From Mycobacteroides chelonae CCUG 47445 (GTDB taxonomy: Bacteria; Actinomycetota; Actinomycetes; Mycobacteriales; Mycobacteriaceae), in the NCBI RefSeq assembly GCF_001632805.1, contig NZ_CP007220.1, positions 1,116,001 to 1,180,000 of the forward strand: a stretch of 64,000 nt of DNA, in the 5' to 3' direction. A model generated the notes under the pieces. It was given only the letters and a program-made list of their open reading frames with translations. It did not search any database and was not told the DNA's origin. Position 1 is the stretch's first letter. Every line of letters begins with the position of its first letter. Position numbers and translations under genes: made by a program. Shown in pieces: positions 45,581 to 54,902 of this stretch.

Positions 45581-46141
45581 ATGACCACTGCATCTGTCCT
45601 GGATCTGCGCCGCCCTGTCTCCGCCGGATCCTCGCCCACCCGCCTGCGCCTGCCGGATCTGCTCCGCATCACCGATGAGGGCGCCGACGACGCCCTGCAC
45701 GGTCGCTTCGACCATCTGCTGCCCGAGGGCGGCCTTCCGGTCGACGAGCGCTGGGCCACCCGTATTCACGCCGACGACGAGCTCGATGTCTGGCTGATCA
45801 GCTGGGTGCCCGACAAGTCCACCGAGTTGCACGACCACTGCGGCTCGCTCGGCGCGCTGACCGTGCTCAACGGCTCGCTGCATGAGTATCGCTGGGACGG
45901 AAGCCAACTGGTGCGCCGCCGGCTCGACGCGGGCGATCAAGCGGGATTCCCGCTGGGCTGGGTGCACGATGTGATGCGCGCACCTGAGGCTCCCGTGCGC
46001 ATCGCCACCGGACCTACGTTGAGCGTGCACGCGTACTCGCCGCCGCTGACTGCGATGTCGTATTACGAAGTGACCCAGGCCAAGACGTTGCGGCGCAGCC
46101 GCACCATCCTCACCGACGAGCCCGAAGGACCGGCGGCATGA
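45581..46141 (+). CDS. Cysteine dioxygenase family protein
   Basis: 186 residues, cupin fold. The iron ligands are visible as H84-D-H86 in ELHDHCGSLGALTVLNGSLHE and H129 in GWVHDV. Cysteine dioxygenases turn Cys into cysteine sulfinate; some bacterial relatives act on 3-mercaptopropionate or ergothioneine-related thiols. The stop overlaps the rhodanese start (ATGA), indicating paired sulfur handling. Same order as Rv1065-Rv1066 in M. tuberculosis. Confidence 0.87.
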   Translation: MTTASVLDLRRPVSAGSSPTRLRLPDLLRITDEGADDALHGRFDHLLPEGGLPVDERWATRIHADDELDVWLISWVPDKSTELHDHCGSLGALTVLNGSLHEYRWDGSQLVRRRLDAGDQAGFPLGWVHDVMRAPEAPVRIATGPTLSVHAYSPPLTAMSYYEVTQAKTLRRSRTILTDEPEGPAA

Positions 46142-46506
46142 CGGTGCACGATCTGCTGGCCACCGCGCGTGGCCGGCTGCGGCGCCTGCCTGCCGACGAG
46201 GTTCCCACCGCGCTGGGCCGCGGCGCGTTCCTGGTCGACATTCGCCCGGCCGCACAACGCGCGCAAGAGGGCGAAGTGGTCAACGCCTTCGTCATCGAGC
46301 GCAACGTCCTGGAATGGCGGCTGGACCCCGAGAGCGACGCCCGCATTCCTGAGGCGGGCAATCACGACATCGAGTGGGTCATCCTGTGCCAGGAGGGCTA
46401 CACCTCCAGCCTGGCCGCGGCCTCGCTGCAGGAGATCGGCCTGTACCGGGCTACCGACGTCATCGGCGGATACAAGGCCCTCAAGGACAAGGGCATCCTG
46501 ATCTAG
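46138..46506 (+). CDS. Rhodanese-like domain protein
   Basis: 122 residues, a single rhodanese domain. The active-site loop is LCQEGYTSSLAA with the sulfur-carrying Cys at 84, and the N-terminal motif FLVDIRP is present. It would move sulfane sulfur to a thiol acceptor, plausibly in the same pathway as the coupled dioxygenase. The active loop (CQEGYTS) is the usual form seen with cysteine-dioxygenase partners in actinobacteria. Confidence 0.9.
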   Translation: MTVHDLLATARGRLRRLPADEVPTALGRGAFLVDIRPAAQRAQEGEVVNAFVIERNVLEWRLDPESDARIPEAGNHDIEWVILCQEGYTSSLAAASLQEIGLYRATDVIGGYKALKDKGILI

Positions 46507-46543
46507 GCGGGCACCACGTGCGCGAGGTCCAGGACGTCTGGCT

Positions 46544-47041
46544 TTAGCCGAAGTCGCCCGCGTCGCGCCGCAGGTGCGTGAGCACCGACACCAGTGTGCG
46601 GGTGCGTGAGGGTGACAGCCCGATCTGTGCGAACACCTTGGCGTTCAGGTCGGTGGTCGCCACTGAACCAAGATCGCGGCCGGCATCGGTGATCTCCACC
46701 AGCGTGCCGCGGCCGTCGGCGGGGTTGGGCACCCGGCGCACCAGCCCCGCCTCCTCCAGCCGGTCCACCGTGTTGGTTACCGAGGTGGGGTGAACCTGAA
46801 GCCGCGCACTGGCTTTGGCCATCGGCATGGAGCCCGCCCGGCTGAACGAGAGCAGCATCAGCAGCTCGTAACGCGAAAAGGTCAAACCGTGCGGGCGCAA
46901 CACATCTTCGACCCGCGCCAGCATGATCTGGTGCGCACGCATCACCGACGTGACGGCGGCCATCCCGTCGGCGACCTCACCCCAGCCGTTCTCGACCCAA
47001 TGGCGATGGGCATCGTCGACGGGATCGAACGGCAGAGTCAT
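46544..47041 (-). CDS. MarR-family transcriptional regulator
   Basis: 165 residues with the MarR winged helix-turn-helix (about 50-120): LTFSRYELLMLLSFSRAG, ARLQVHPTSVTNTVDRLEEAGLVRR and the wing NPADGRGTLVEITDAG. It lies 15 bases after echA8 on the same strand, so it is probably the last gene of the valine-catabolic operon and may control it in response to an acyl-CoA or acid. Confidence 0.88.
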   Translation of the reverse strand: MTLPFDPVDDAHRHWVENGWGEVADGMAAVTSVMRAHQIMLARVEDVLRPHGLTFSRYELLMLLSFSRAGSMPMAKASARLQVHPTSVTNTVDRLEEAGLVRRVPNPADGRGTLVEITDAGRDLGSVATTDLNAKVFAQIGLSPSRTRTLVSVLTHLRRDAGDFG

Positions 47042-47056
47042 GGTTCCGGCGAATCT

Positions 47057-47830
47057 TTACCGGTGACTGAAGTTGGCGGGGCGCTTCTCGACGAACGCGG
47101 CCATGCCCTCTGACTGGTCGGCGGTGCCGAATGCCGAGTGGAAGAGCCTGCGCTCGAACAGCAATCCCTCGGCGAGGCTGGACTCGAAGGCCCGGTTGAC
47201 GGCTTCCTTGGCCATCATCGAGGCCGATAGGGACATCTCGGAGATGGTCTTCGCGACGGCCTTGGCCTCGTCGAGCAGGCTCTCGGTGGCGACCACGCGT
47301 GACACCAGACCACTGCGCTCGGCCTCGGCGGCATCCATGTTGCGCCCGGTGAGGATCATGTCCATGGCCTTCGCCTTGCCGATGGCACGGGTGAGCCGCT
47401 GCGACCCGCCCATGCCGGGCAGCACGCCCAGCTTGATCTCGGGCTGCCCGAACTTGGCGTTCTCGGCGGCGATGATCAGGTCGCACATCATGGCCAGCTC
47501 ACAGCCACCGCCGAGGGCGTATCCGCTCACCGCGGCGATCGTCGGAGTCCGTATCGCACCCAACTTGCCCCAGGCGGCGAAGAAGTCGGAGCCGAACATA
47601 TCGCTGAACGACTGGTCGGCCATCTCCTTGATATCGGCACCCGCCGCGAACGCCTTCTCGCTACCGGTGATGATGATCGCCCCGATGCCCTGATCGGCGT
47701 CGAATTCCGCTGCGGCGGTGGTGACCTCATTCATCACCTGTGAGTTCAGCGCGTTGAGCGCTTTGGGCCGGTTCAGGGTGATGACAGCGACGCGGTCGAT
47801 CCGCTCGGTGAGGATGGTTTCGAAAGTCAT
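47057..47830 (-). CDS. echA8: Enoyl-CoA hydratase EchA8-like
   Basis: 257 residues, crotonase fold. Oxyanion-hole segments are [11 protein letters not shown] near residue 60 and [16 protein letters not shown] near residue 100. The two catalytic glutamates are expected in CELAM and in [15 protein letters not shown]. Hydrates 2-enoyl-CoA, here most likely methacrylyl-CoA in valine degradation or short-chain enoyl-CoA. The ATG overlaps the mmsB stop by four bases. Confidence 0.92.
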   Translation of the reverse strand: MTFETILTERIDRVAVITLNRPKALNALNSQVMNEVTTAAAEFDADQGIGAIIITGSEKAFAAGADIKEMADQSFSDMFGSDFFAAWGKLGAIRTPTIAAVSGYALGGGCELAMMCDLIIAAENAKFGQPEIKLGVLPGMGGSQRLTRAIGKAKAMDMILTGRNMDAAEAERSGLVSRVVATESLLDEAKAVAKTISEMSLSASMMAKEAVNRAFESSLAEGLLFERRLFHSAFGTADQSEGMAAFVEKRPANFSHR

Positions 47831-48708
47831 GACGCTCCTTGAATTCGCGTGAAGATCGCCGAGAAGTCTAGGCCCGAGCCGCCCGAGGTATTGAAGTCGT
47901 CGTAGATGTGGGCGGCCGCGAGACCGAGCTGTGCATCAACGCCGTTGGTGCGCACCGCATTGGCGGCCAGCCCCAGGTCCTTGGCCATCAGCGCGACCGC
48001 AAAGCCGGGTGTGTAGTCGCGATTGGCGGGGCTGGCGGGCACCGGGCCGGGCACCGGACAGTTCGACGTCAGAGCCCAGCACTGGCCCGAGGCGTTGGCG
48101 GCGACATCGAAAAGCGCCTGATGGCTCAGACCGAGCTTCTCGCCCAGTGCGAACGCCTCGCTGATCGCGATCATCGACACCCCGAGGATCATGTTGTTGC
48201 AGATCTTCGCGGCCTGCCCCACACCGGGACTGCCGCAGTGCACGATGCGCTTGCCCATGGCCCCCAGAATCGGTTCTGCGTCGGCGAAGACCGCATCATC
48301 GCCGCCCACCATGAACGTCAACGTCGCCGCGGTGGCCCCGGGCACACCGCCGGAAACCGGTGCGTCGGCGAAGCGATGCCCCGCCGCCGTCGCCGCATCA
48401 TGTGCGGCGCGGGCGTCGGCCACATCGACGGTGGAGGAGTCGATGAACAGCGTGCCCGGACGCGCTGCGGGCAGCAGTTCCTGGTACGCGGCGAGCACAT
48501 GCTCACCCTTGGGCAACATGGTGATCACCACGTCGGCGGCCGCCGCTGCTGCCGCGCCCGATTCCGCCAGCGGCACGCCGGCCTCGGTGGCGGCAGCACG
48601 TGCCTGCTCGGACAGGTCGAAGGCGGTCACGGTGTGCCCGGCCTTCGTGAGGTTGACCGCCATCGGTAACCCCATGTGGCCCAAGCCGATAAAGGCAATG
48701 TTCGTCAC
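47827..48708 (-). CDS. mmsB: 3-Hydroxyisobutyrate dehydrogenase
   Basis: 293 residues from the GTG at 48708. The NAD-binding motif is [20 protein letters not shown], and the family signature [12 protein letters not shown] and [21 protein letters not shown] (catalytic Lys) follow. It oxidises 3-hydroxyisobutyrate to methylmalonate semialdehyde in valine catabolism. Start and stop overlap the flanking genes by four bases each. Confidence 0.94.
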   Translation of the reverse strand: MTNIAFIGLGHMGLPMAVNLTKAGHTVTAFDLSEQARAAATEAGVPLAESGAAAAAAADVVITMLPKGEHVLAAYQELLPAARPGTLFIDSSTVDVADARAAHDAATAAGHRFADAPVSGGVPGATAATLTFMVGGDDAVFADAEPILGAMGKRIVHCGSPGVGQAAKICNNMILGVSMIAISEAFALGEKLGLSHQALFDVAANASGQCWALTSNCPVPGPVPASPANRDYTPGFAVALMAKDLGLAANAVRTNGVDAQLGLAAAHIYDDFNTSGGSGLDFSAIFTRIQGAS

Positions 48709-49736
48709 GACCACTCCAGATCGTCGTTGACCGGCTGGAAGAAGGCCTCGACATCGGCCGCGGTGACCTCGGCGAGTGTCTTCGGATTCCACTGCGGGTT
48801 GCGGTCCTTGTCGACCAGCTGCGCCCTGATGCCCTCGACCAGGTCGTGGGAGCTCACCGACTGGCTGGACACCCGGTACTCCTGCGTGAGAACTGCTTCC
48901 AGCGAGGGCAGTTCGCGTGCCCGCCGCACTGCTGCGAGCGTTACCGACAAGGCGATGGGGGAGCGGGTCAGGATCTGATCGGCGGCCGCGTGGGCACGTT
49001 CGTCGCCGTAGGCCTGCAGTGCGGCCACGATATCGGCGACGGTGTCTGCGGCGTAGCACTCGTCGATCCAACTGCGTTGGGCCAAAAGGTCACTCGACGG
49101 AGCGATGGCACCGTGCACTGTGAGTGCGGTGGCGATATCGCTGTCGATGATGGCCTTGACGAACTTCTCAAGCCGGTCATGGGGCACGTAATGGTCGGCG
49201 AATCCCAGCGCGATGGCGTCGGCACCGGAGAAGGGGGCGCCGGTCAGTGCGGCGTGCAGTCCCAGCTGTCCCGGGGCGCGGGAAAGCAGATAGGTTCCGC
49301 CCACATCCGGGATGAATCCGATGCCCACCTCGGGCATGCCGACCTTGGAGGTGTCGGTGACGATGCGGGTGTTGGCATGTCCGGCCACTCCGACGCCGCC
49401 ACCCATCACGATGCCATCCATCAGCGCCACATACGGTTTCGGGAACCGGCCGACCTGCGCGTTGAGTTGGTACTCCTCGCGGAAGAAGCGGCGGGCCACC
49501 ACGCCGTCGATCTTGGCGCTGTCGTGGATCTCCACCACATCGCCCCCGGCACACAGGCCACGTTCCCCGGCGCCGGCGAGCACCACGGCGCGGATGTCGT
49601 CGTCGGCCTCCCACTCGGACAGGGCCACCGACATCGCGGTGATCATGTCGTTGGTCAGTGAGTTGATGGCCTTGGGGCGGTTGAGCGTCAGCAGACCGAC
49701 GCCCTTTTCGACCCGCGTCTGGATCTGATCCGTCAC
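48705..49736 (-). CDS. echA9: 3-Hydroxyisobutyryl-CoA hydrolase (EchA9-like)
   Basis: 343 residues, longer than simple enoyl-CoA hydratases and with the hydrolase-branch features: [13 protein letters not shown] near residue 65, [16 protein letters not shown] near residue 105, [20 protein letters not shown] near residue 135, and a C-terminal domain with [17 protein letters not shown] and [10 protein letters not shown]. It would free 3-hydroxyisobutyrate for MmsB. Four-base overlaps with acd and mmsB. Confidence 0.92.
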   Translation of the reverse strand: MTDQIQTRVEKGVGLLTLNRPKAINSLTNDMITAMSVALSEWEADDDIRAVVLAGAGERGLCAGGDVVEIHDSAKIDGVVARRFFREEYQLNAQVGRFPKPYVALMDGIVMGGGVGVAGHANTRIVTDTSKVGMPEVGIGFIPDVGGTYLLSRAPGQLGLHAALTGAPFSGADAIALGFADHYVPHDRLEKFVKAIIDSDIATALTVHGAIAPSSDLLAQRSWIDECYAADTVADIVAALQAYGDERAHAAADQILTRSPIALSVTLAAVRRARELPSLEAVLTQEYRVSSQSVSSHDLVEGIRAQLVDKDRNPQWNPKTLAEVTAADVEAFFQPVNDDLEWS

Positions 49737-50881
49737 GCCGGAAGCCCTTCCTGGATAAGCTTGCGGGACACGATGACTCGCATGATCTCGTTGGTTCCTT
49801 CCAGAATCTGGTGCACCCGTAGGTCGCGGACGATCTTCTCGATGCCGTACTCGGCCAGGTAGCCGTAGCCGCCGTGTAGCTGCAACGCCTCGTTGGCCAC
49901 CGTGAAACCTACGTCAGTGGCGATGCGTTTGGCCATGGCACACAGCTCGGCCGCACGCGGATCGCCCTCGTGCACCGCCGAGGCCGCACGCCAGACCATG
50001 GTGCGGGCGGATTCCAGCTCGGTGGCCATATCCGCCAGCCTGAACTGCAGCGCCTGGAACTTGATCAGCTCGTCACCGAATGCCTTGCGGGTGCGCAGGT
50101 ACTCGATGACCTTCTCCAGTGCGGATCGGGCACCCCCGAGTGAGCAGGACGCGATGTTGAGCCGTCCGCCGTTGAGGCCGCGCATCGCGATGGTGAATCC
50201 GATGCCTTCCTCACCGATCCGGTTGCCCACCGGCACCCGGACATCCTCGAAGACGACCTGCGCGGTGGGCTGGGCGTGCCAGCCCATCTTGCGTTCGGGC
50301 GGCCCGAAGGACAGTCCCGGCGCGTCCTTGGGCACCACGATGGTCGAGATGCCCCGTGGGCCGGGGCCACCGGTGCGCGCCATCACCACGTAGAGATCCG
50401 CCGCTCCCGCGCCCGAGATGAACTGTTTGACCCCGTTGAGCACGTACTCGTCACCGTCGCGAACCGCGCTGGTTCGCAAGGCCGATGCGTCGCTGCCGCA
50501 TTCGGGCTCGGTAAGGCAATAGGCCCCGATCGTCTCCATGGTGCACATCGAGGGCAGCCATCGTTGGCGCTGCTCCTCGTCGCCGAACTCGTCGATCATC
50601 CAGGCGGCCATGTTGTGGATGGAGATGAACGCCGAGACGGCGGAGCACCCGGTGGCCATCGCCTCGAAGATCAACGAGGCATCCAGGCGGGTGAGCCCGG
50701 AGCCCCCGACATCGGGGTTGATGTAGATGCCACCCATGCCCAGTGCCGCGGCCTTCGGGAACACCTCGACCGGGAAGTACTTGTCGCGGTCCCATTCCAG
50801 GGCGTGCGGCGCGATGTGGATGTCGGCGAATTCCCGTGCTGTATTCCAGATTTCGCGCTGCTCGTCGGTGAGATTGAACAT
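49733..50881 (-). CDS. Short/branched-chain acyl-CoA dehydrogenase (isobutyryl-CoA type)
   Basis: 382 residues from the ATG at 50881. FAD/acyl-CoA motifs include [17 protein letters not shown], the C-terminal [14 protein letters not shown] and [13 protein letters not shown] (the Glu of EGTNE is the usual catalytic base). Context with mmsA, mmsB and the hydroxyisobutyryl-CoA hydrolase points to isobutyryl-CoA to methacrylyl-CoA. It lies 11 bases after mmsA and overlaps echA9 by four bases. Confidence 0.93.
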   Translation of the reverse strand: MFNLTDEQREIWNTAREFADIHIAPHALEWDRDKYFPVEVFPKAAALGMGGIYINPDVGGSGLTRLDASLIFEAMATGCSAVSAFISIHNMAAWMIDEFGDEEQRQRWLPSMCTMETIGAYCLTEPECGSDASALRTSAVRDGDEYVLNGVKQFISGAGAADLYVVMARTGGPGPRGISTIVVPKDAPGLSFGPPERKMGWHAQPTAQVVFEDVRVPVGNRIGEEGIGFTIAMRGLNGGRLNIASCSLGGARSALEKVIEYLRTRKAFGDELIKFQALQFRLADMATELESARTMVWRAASAVHEGDPRAAELCAMAKRIATDVGFTVANEALQLHGGYGYLAEYGIEKIVRDLRVHQILEGTNEIMRVIVSRKLIQEGLPA

Positions 50882-50892
50882 GGACAGTCCAC

Positions 50893-52398
50893 TCAGTCCA
50901 TGGTGGGAATGACGAAGGAAGCGCCTTCCTTGGTGCCCGAGGGCCAACGCTGGGTCACCGTCTTGGTCTTGGTGTAGAACCGGATCGAGTCGGGCCCGTG
51001 CTGGTTGAGGTCGCCGAATCCGGATCGCTTCCAGCCACCAAACGTGTGGTACGCCACCGGAACCGGAATCGGCACATTCACGCCCACCATTCCGGTGTTG
51101 ACCTTGGCGCAGAAGTCGCGTGCGGTGTCGCCGTCGCGGGTGAAGATCGCGACACCATTACCGAACTCATGCTCGGACGGCAGGCGCACGGCCTCGTCGT
51201 AATCCTTGGCGCGCACCACCGATACCACCGGCCCGAAGATCTCTTCTTTGTAGATACGCATGTCGGGTGTCACGTGGTCAAAAAGTGATGCGCCGATGAA
51301 GAATCCATCCTCATGTCCGGACACGGTCAGATCGCGGCCGTCCAGGACCAGCTCGGCTCCCTCGGCGATGCCGATATCGATGTAGTCGCGCACCCTCTTG
51401 AGGGCGTCAGCGCCCACCAGCGGGCCGAAGTCGACGCCTTCGTCCAGGGACGGTCCGACCACCAGCTCGCGGGCGCGCTTGGTCAGGCCGTCGACGAGCC
51501 GTTCGGCGGTGGACTCACCGACAGGTACCGCGACCGAGATCGCCATACAGCGCTCGCCGGCCGAGCCGTATCCCGCACCGATGAGCGCATCAATGGCCTG
51601 GTCGATATCGGCGTCCGGCATGATGATCATGTGGTTCTTGGCGCCGCCAAAGCATTGGGCGCGTTTGCCGTTCGCGGTGGCGGTCTCGTAGATGTACTGC
51701 GCGATCGGGGTCGATCCGACGAAGCCGACGGCGGCGATGCGCGGATCGTGCAGCAGCGCGTCGACGGCGGTCTTGTCACCGTTGACGACGTTGAAGACGC
51801 CGGCCGGCAGTCCTGCTTCGAGGAACAGCTCGGCAAGGCGCAGCGGCACCGACGGGTCGCGTTCGGAGGGCTTGAGCACGAAGGCGTTTCCACACGCCAG
51901 TGCGGGCCCGGCCTTCCAGAGCGGAATCATGGCGGGGAAGTTGAACGGGGTGATGCCCGCGACCACGCCCAGGGGCTGGCGGATGGAGTACACGTCGATA
52001 CCCGTGCCCGCGCCGCTGGTGTACTCGCCCTTGATGAGGTGGGGGATGCCGGTGGCGAATTCGCAGACCTCGAGCCCGCGTTCGATATCGCCCTTGGCGT
52101 CGGCGTGTGTCTTGCCGTGCTCCTGAGACAGCATGGTGGCCAGGTCGTCGATCTCCGCGCGAACCAGGTCGACGAACTTGGCGAGCACACGAGCGCGTTG
52201 CTGAGGGTTGCGGGCGGCCCAGCCGGGCTGAGCTTCGGCGGCGTTCGTGATGGCCGCCTCGACTTCGGAAACGTCTGCCAACGGCACCTGCCGTACCGGC
52301 TTGCCCAACGTCGGGTCGTAGACGTCGGCATAGCGGCCGGAGGTGCCGGGGACGTGCTTACCGGCGACGAAATGTGACAGTTGCGGTAACGAACTCAT
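50893..52398 (-). CDS. mmsA: Methylmalonate-semialdehyde dehydrogenase (acylating)
   Basis: 501 residues from the ATG at 52398, which has AAGGGG seven bases upstream. The CoA-acylating aldehyde dehydrogenase marks are [34 protein letters not shown] and the catalytic Cys in [11 protein letters not shown]. It converts methylmalonate semialdehyde to propionyl-CoA, the last step of the valine branch. First gene of the operon; the tandem operator-like sites at 52452-52489 lie 54-91 bases upstream. Confidence 0.95.
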   Translation of the reverse strand: MSSLPQLSHFVAGKHVPGTSGRYADVYDPTLGKPVRQVPLADVSEVEAAITNAAEAQPGWAARNPQQRARVLAKFVDLVRAEIDDLATMLSQEHGKTHADAKGDIERGLEVCEFATGIPHLIKGEYTSGAGTGIDVYSIRQPLGVVAGITPFNFPAMIPLWKAGPALACGNAFVLKPSERDPSVPLRLAELFLEAGLPAGVFNVVNGDKTAVDALLHDPRIAAVGFVGSTPIAQYIYETATANGKRAQCFGGAKNHMIIMPDADIDQAIDALIGAGYGSAGERCMAISVAVPVGESTAERLVDGLTKRARELVVGPSLDEGVDFGPLVGADALKRVRDYIDIGIAEGAELVLDGRDLTVSGHEDGFFIGASLFDHVTPDMRIYKEEIFGPVVSVVRAKDYDEAVRLPSEHEFGNGVAIFTRDGDTARDFCAKVNTGMVGVNVPIPVPVAYHTFGGWKRSGFGDLNQHGPDSIRFYTKTKTVTQRWPSGTKEGASFVIPTMD

Positions 52399-52451
52399 GG
52401 TGTAGCCCCTTGGGAAACGGTTGGATATCCGGGAGGTCGGCACTTCTGAAT

Positions 52452-52489
52452 CTAGTTGGACATCCATGTAATGTCTAGTAGGACTTCCA
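52452..52489. promoter_or_regulatory. Tandem 15-base operator-like repeats upstream of mmsA
   Basis: CTAGTTGGACATCCA (52452-52466) and CTAGTAGGACTTCCA (52475-52489) match in 13 of 15 positions and start 23 bases apart, about two helical turns. Each contains a GGA..TCC palindromic core. They look like two binding sites of one regulator. The remaining 52399-52712 divergent region between mmsA and the Bax1-like gene holds no gene; TTGACG near 52653 is a possible -35 for the latter. Confidence 0.55.
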
Positions 52490-52712
52490 GCTAAAAATCC
52501 TGTTGTTCACAGGGATCTCACAGGGATTTGCCACAGCGGCAGGCCGCGAGCGGTACTGTGAGGCCACGACGTGGCCGGACAGTTCGGGAACCTGTGGCGT
52601 AAGCATGGAACTCTTGCACTTGCCTGCTCGTTAAACGTCCAGTTGACTTGTTTGACGTCATCCGCGGAGGCCGCATATCGCGGCACCGCACTTCCAGGAG
52701 AGGATCACGACG

Positions 52713-53564
52713 GTGCGAACCACCAGCAATCCCATTCTTCGGTCGCTGCCCGGAAAAGAGGGTGGCGGCTATGCGCAGTTCGGGTCGGGCGCTGCAGGTG
52801 CCGGTGCCATGGCGGCCCAGCAGCTGCGGCAGGACCCCTACACCGCGTACCCGGAGGCACAGGCCGGCGTATCCCGGCCACTGACCATCGACGATGTGGT
52901 GACCAAGACCGGTATCACCCTCGGCGTGATCGTCGCCGTCGCCGCGGCCGCGTTCTTCTTGATCAGCTCCAACACCGGGCTGGCGCTGCCGTTCCTCGCG
53001 GTCGGTGGCATCGGCGGTTTCATCATGGTGATGATCGCCAGCTTCGGGCGTAAGCAGGACAACCCGGCGATCGTGCTGAGCTACGCGGCGCTCGAGGGCC
53101 TCTTCGTGGGTGCCATTTCGTTTGTCATCCCGGCCAGCGTGGGTGTCGGAGGGGCCAGCGCGGGTGCGCTGATCGGTCAGGCAGTCCTCGGCACCGTCGG
53201 TGTGTTCATCGGCATGTTGTTCGTGTACCGCTCCGGCGCCATTCGCGTGACGCCCAAGTTCCAGCGGATGCTGCTGGCCGGCCTGGTCGGTGTGCTGGTG
53301 CTGGCGCTGGGCAACCTGGTGCTCGGCTTCTTCGGTATCGACATGGGTCTGCGCAGCGGTGGCCCGATCGCGATCATCTTCTCGCTGGTCTGCATCGGCA
53401 TTGCCGCGTTCAGCTTCCTGGTCGACTTCGACGCGGCCGATCAGCTGGTGCGCGCCGGTGCGCCTGAGAAGGCCGCCTGGGGTATCGCCCTGGGGCTGGC
53501 CGTCACCCTGGTCTGGCTGTACGTCGAGATCCTGCGACTGCTGAGCTACTTCCAGAACGACTAG
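52713..53564 (+). CDS. Bax1-I/YccA-family membrane protein (Rv1072-like)
   Basis: 283 residues from a GTG preceded by AGGAGAGG. A soluble N-terminal 65 residues precede seven hydrophobic helices: TGITLGVIVAVAAAAFFLI, LALPFLAVGGIGGFIMVMIA and others, ending VTLVWLYVEILRLLSYF. The Bax inhibitor-1/YccA fold is associated with calcium or proton leak and quality control in other organisms. It is of the actinobacterial form with a long N-terminus, and ends at a strong terminator. Confidence 0.85.
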   Translation: MRTTSNPILRSLPGKEGGGYAQFGSGAAGAGAMAAQQLRQDPYTAYPEAQAGVSRPLTIDDVVTKTGITLGVIVAVAAAAFFLISSNTGLALPFLAVGGIGGFIMVMIASFGRKQDNPAIVLSYAALEGLFVGAISFVIPASVGVGGASAGALIGQAVLGTVGVFIGMLFVYRSGAIRVTPKFQRMLLAGLVGVLVLALGNLVLGFFGIDMGLRSGGPIAIIFSLVCIGIAAFSFLVDFDAADQLVRAGAPEKAAWGIALGLAVTLVWLYVEILRLLSYFQND

Positions 53565-53575
53565 TTGTCGACAAC

Positions 53576-53608
53576 AAAAGGGCGCCCCGTTCGCGGGGCG
53601 CCCTTTTT
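53576..53608. terminator. Strong bidirectional Rho-independent terminator
   Basis: A perfect 14-base stem, AAAAGGGCGCCCCG paired with CGGGGCGCCCTTTT, closes a TTCG tetraloop (53590-53593). It is flanked by runs of A on one side and T on the other, so it can end both the Bax1-like transcript and the convergent purT transcript. Confidence 0.92.
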
Positions 53609-53612
53609 CATG

Positions 53613-54812
53613 TCACTGAGAAACGCGGACCCTGCCCGCGGCCTCGGCGGCATTGCGCCGCGCGGTCTCCACGTCCGGGTCGTAGGCCAGGGCCACTCCC
53701 ATACGGCGGGTGACGAAACTCTCCGGCTTCCCGAACAACCGCAGATCGGTGCGCGGCACGGCCAGGGCGGCCTCGAGCCCATCGAACACGACACCTTCCG
53801 CGTCGACCCCGCCATAGATCACCGCGCTGGCACCCGGGGTCTTCAACGACGTGTCGACGGGAAGCCCGAGGATGGCGCGCGCGTGCAGTTCGAACTCGTT
53901 CTGCCACTGCGTGATCATGGTGACCATGCCCGTGTCGTGCGGGCGGGGGCTCACTTCGCTGAAGTACACCTGGTCGCCCTTGACGAACAGTTCGACGCCG
54001 AAAATTCCCTGCCCACCCAGGTTTTCGGTGACAGCACGTGCGATGTGCTGTGCACTCCGCAGGGCTTCATCCGACATGGGGTGCGGCTGCCAGCTCTCGA
54101 CGTAGTCACCGTTGGCCTGCCGGTGCCCGATCGGCGCGCAGAAGCTGGTCTCGATCTCTCCGCTGTCTCCCAGCGCCCTGACCGTCAACTGCGTGATCTC
54201 ATAATCGAAGTCGACGAATCCCTCGACGATCACGCGGTTGTTGGTTACCCGGCTGCCCGCCATCGCGTAATCCCAGGCCTTCTCGACATCGGCCGGTCCG
54301 TCGAGCTTGCTCTGCCCCTTGCCGGAGCTGCTCATCAGCGGCTTGACGACGCACGGGTACCCGATACCGCCGTCGATCGCGGCCTGCAGCTCGGCCAGTG
54401 AGTCGCAGAATTGGTAAGGGCTGGTGGGTAATCCGAGTGTCTCGGCGGCCAGGCGCCGGATGCCCTCGCGGTCCATGGTGAGCCGGGCAGCGCGGGCGGT
54501 GGGGATTACCCGTACCGTGCCCTCGGCCTCCAGGGCTTCCAGGGTGGCGGTGGCGATCGCCTCGATCTCGGGGACCACCAGATCGGGCTTCTCCGCCTCG
54601 ATCAGGGTGCGCAGCTGCTCGGGGTCGGTCATCGAGATGACGCGCGCGTGGTGAGCGATCTGGTGCCCGGGGGCGTTCTCGTAGCGGTCGACGGCAATGG
54701 TCTCGACGCCCAGGCGTTGCAGGGCGATCAGCACCTCACGGCCGAGCTCGCCGGCGCCGAGCAGCATGACCCGCGTCGCGCGCGGTGACAGGGGAGTTCC
54801 GATAGTGGTCAT
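53613..54812 (-). CDS. purT: Formate-dependent phosphoribosylglycinamide formyltransferase
   Basis: 399 residues, ATP-grasp fold. The N-terminus [54 protein letters not shown] (ATP loop), [32 protein letters not shown] and [11 protein letters not shown] follow the PurT order. It makes formyl-GAR from GAR, formate and ATP in purine synthesis, bypassing formyl-folate. Ends at the shared terminator. Confidence 0.94.
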   Translation of the reverse strand: MTTIGTPLSPRATRVMLLGAGELGREVLIALQRLGVETIAVDRYENAPGHQIAHHARVISMTDPEQLRTLIEAEKPDLVVPEIEAIATATLEALEAEGTVRVIPTARAARLTMDREGIRRLAAETLGLPTSPYQFCDSLAELQAAIDGGIGYPCVVKPLMSSSGKGQSKLDGPADVEKAWDYAMAGSRVTNNRVIVEGFVDFDYEITQLTVRALGDSGEIETSFCAPIGHRQANGDYVESWQPHPMSDEALRSAQHIARAVTENLGGQGIFGVELFVKGDQVYFSEVSPRPHDTGMVTMITQWQNEFELHARAILGLPVDTSLKTPGASAVIYGGVDAEGVVFDGLEAALAVPRTDLRLFGKPESFVTRRMGVALAYDPDVETARRNAAEAAGRVRVSQ

Positions 54813-54834
54813 CGCGACTGAACTTTAGTAGCAA

Positions 54835-54891
54835 CGAGACCGAGGTTGTGGCGGGAATGTCTGAGACGAACCCACCACAACCTCGGTCTCG
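54835..54891. terminator. Long perfect hairpin between purT and the thiolase gene
   Basis: Seventeen paired bases: CGAGACCGAGGTTGTGG (54835-54851) with CCACAACCTCGGTCTCG (54875-54891), loop of 23 bases in which a further GGG/CCC can pair. It lies just past the stop of the minus-strand thiolase gene. No clear T-run follows on the minus strand, so it may be a tail-less mycobacterial-type terminator or an RNA element. Confidence 0.6.
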
Positions 54892-54902
54892 GTGTGAACG
54901 AA

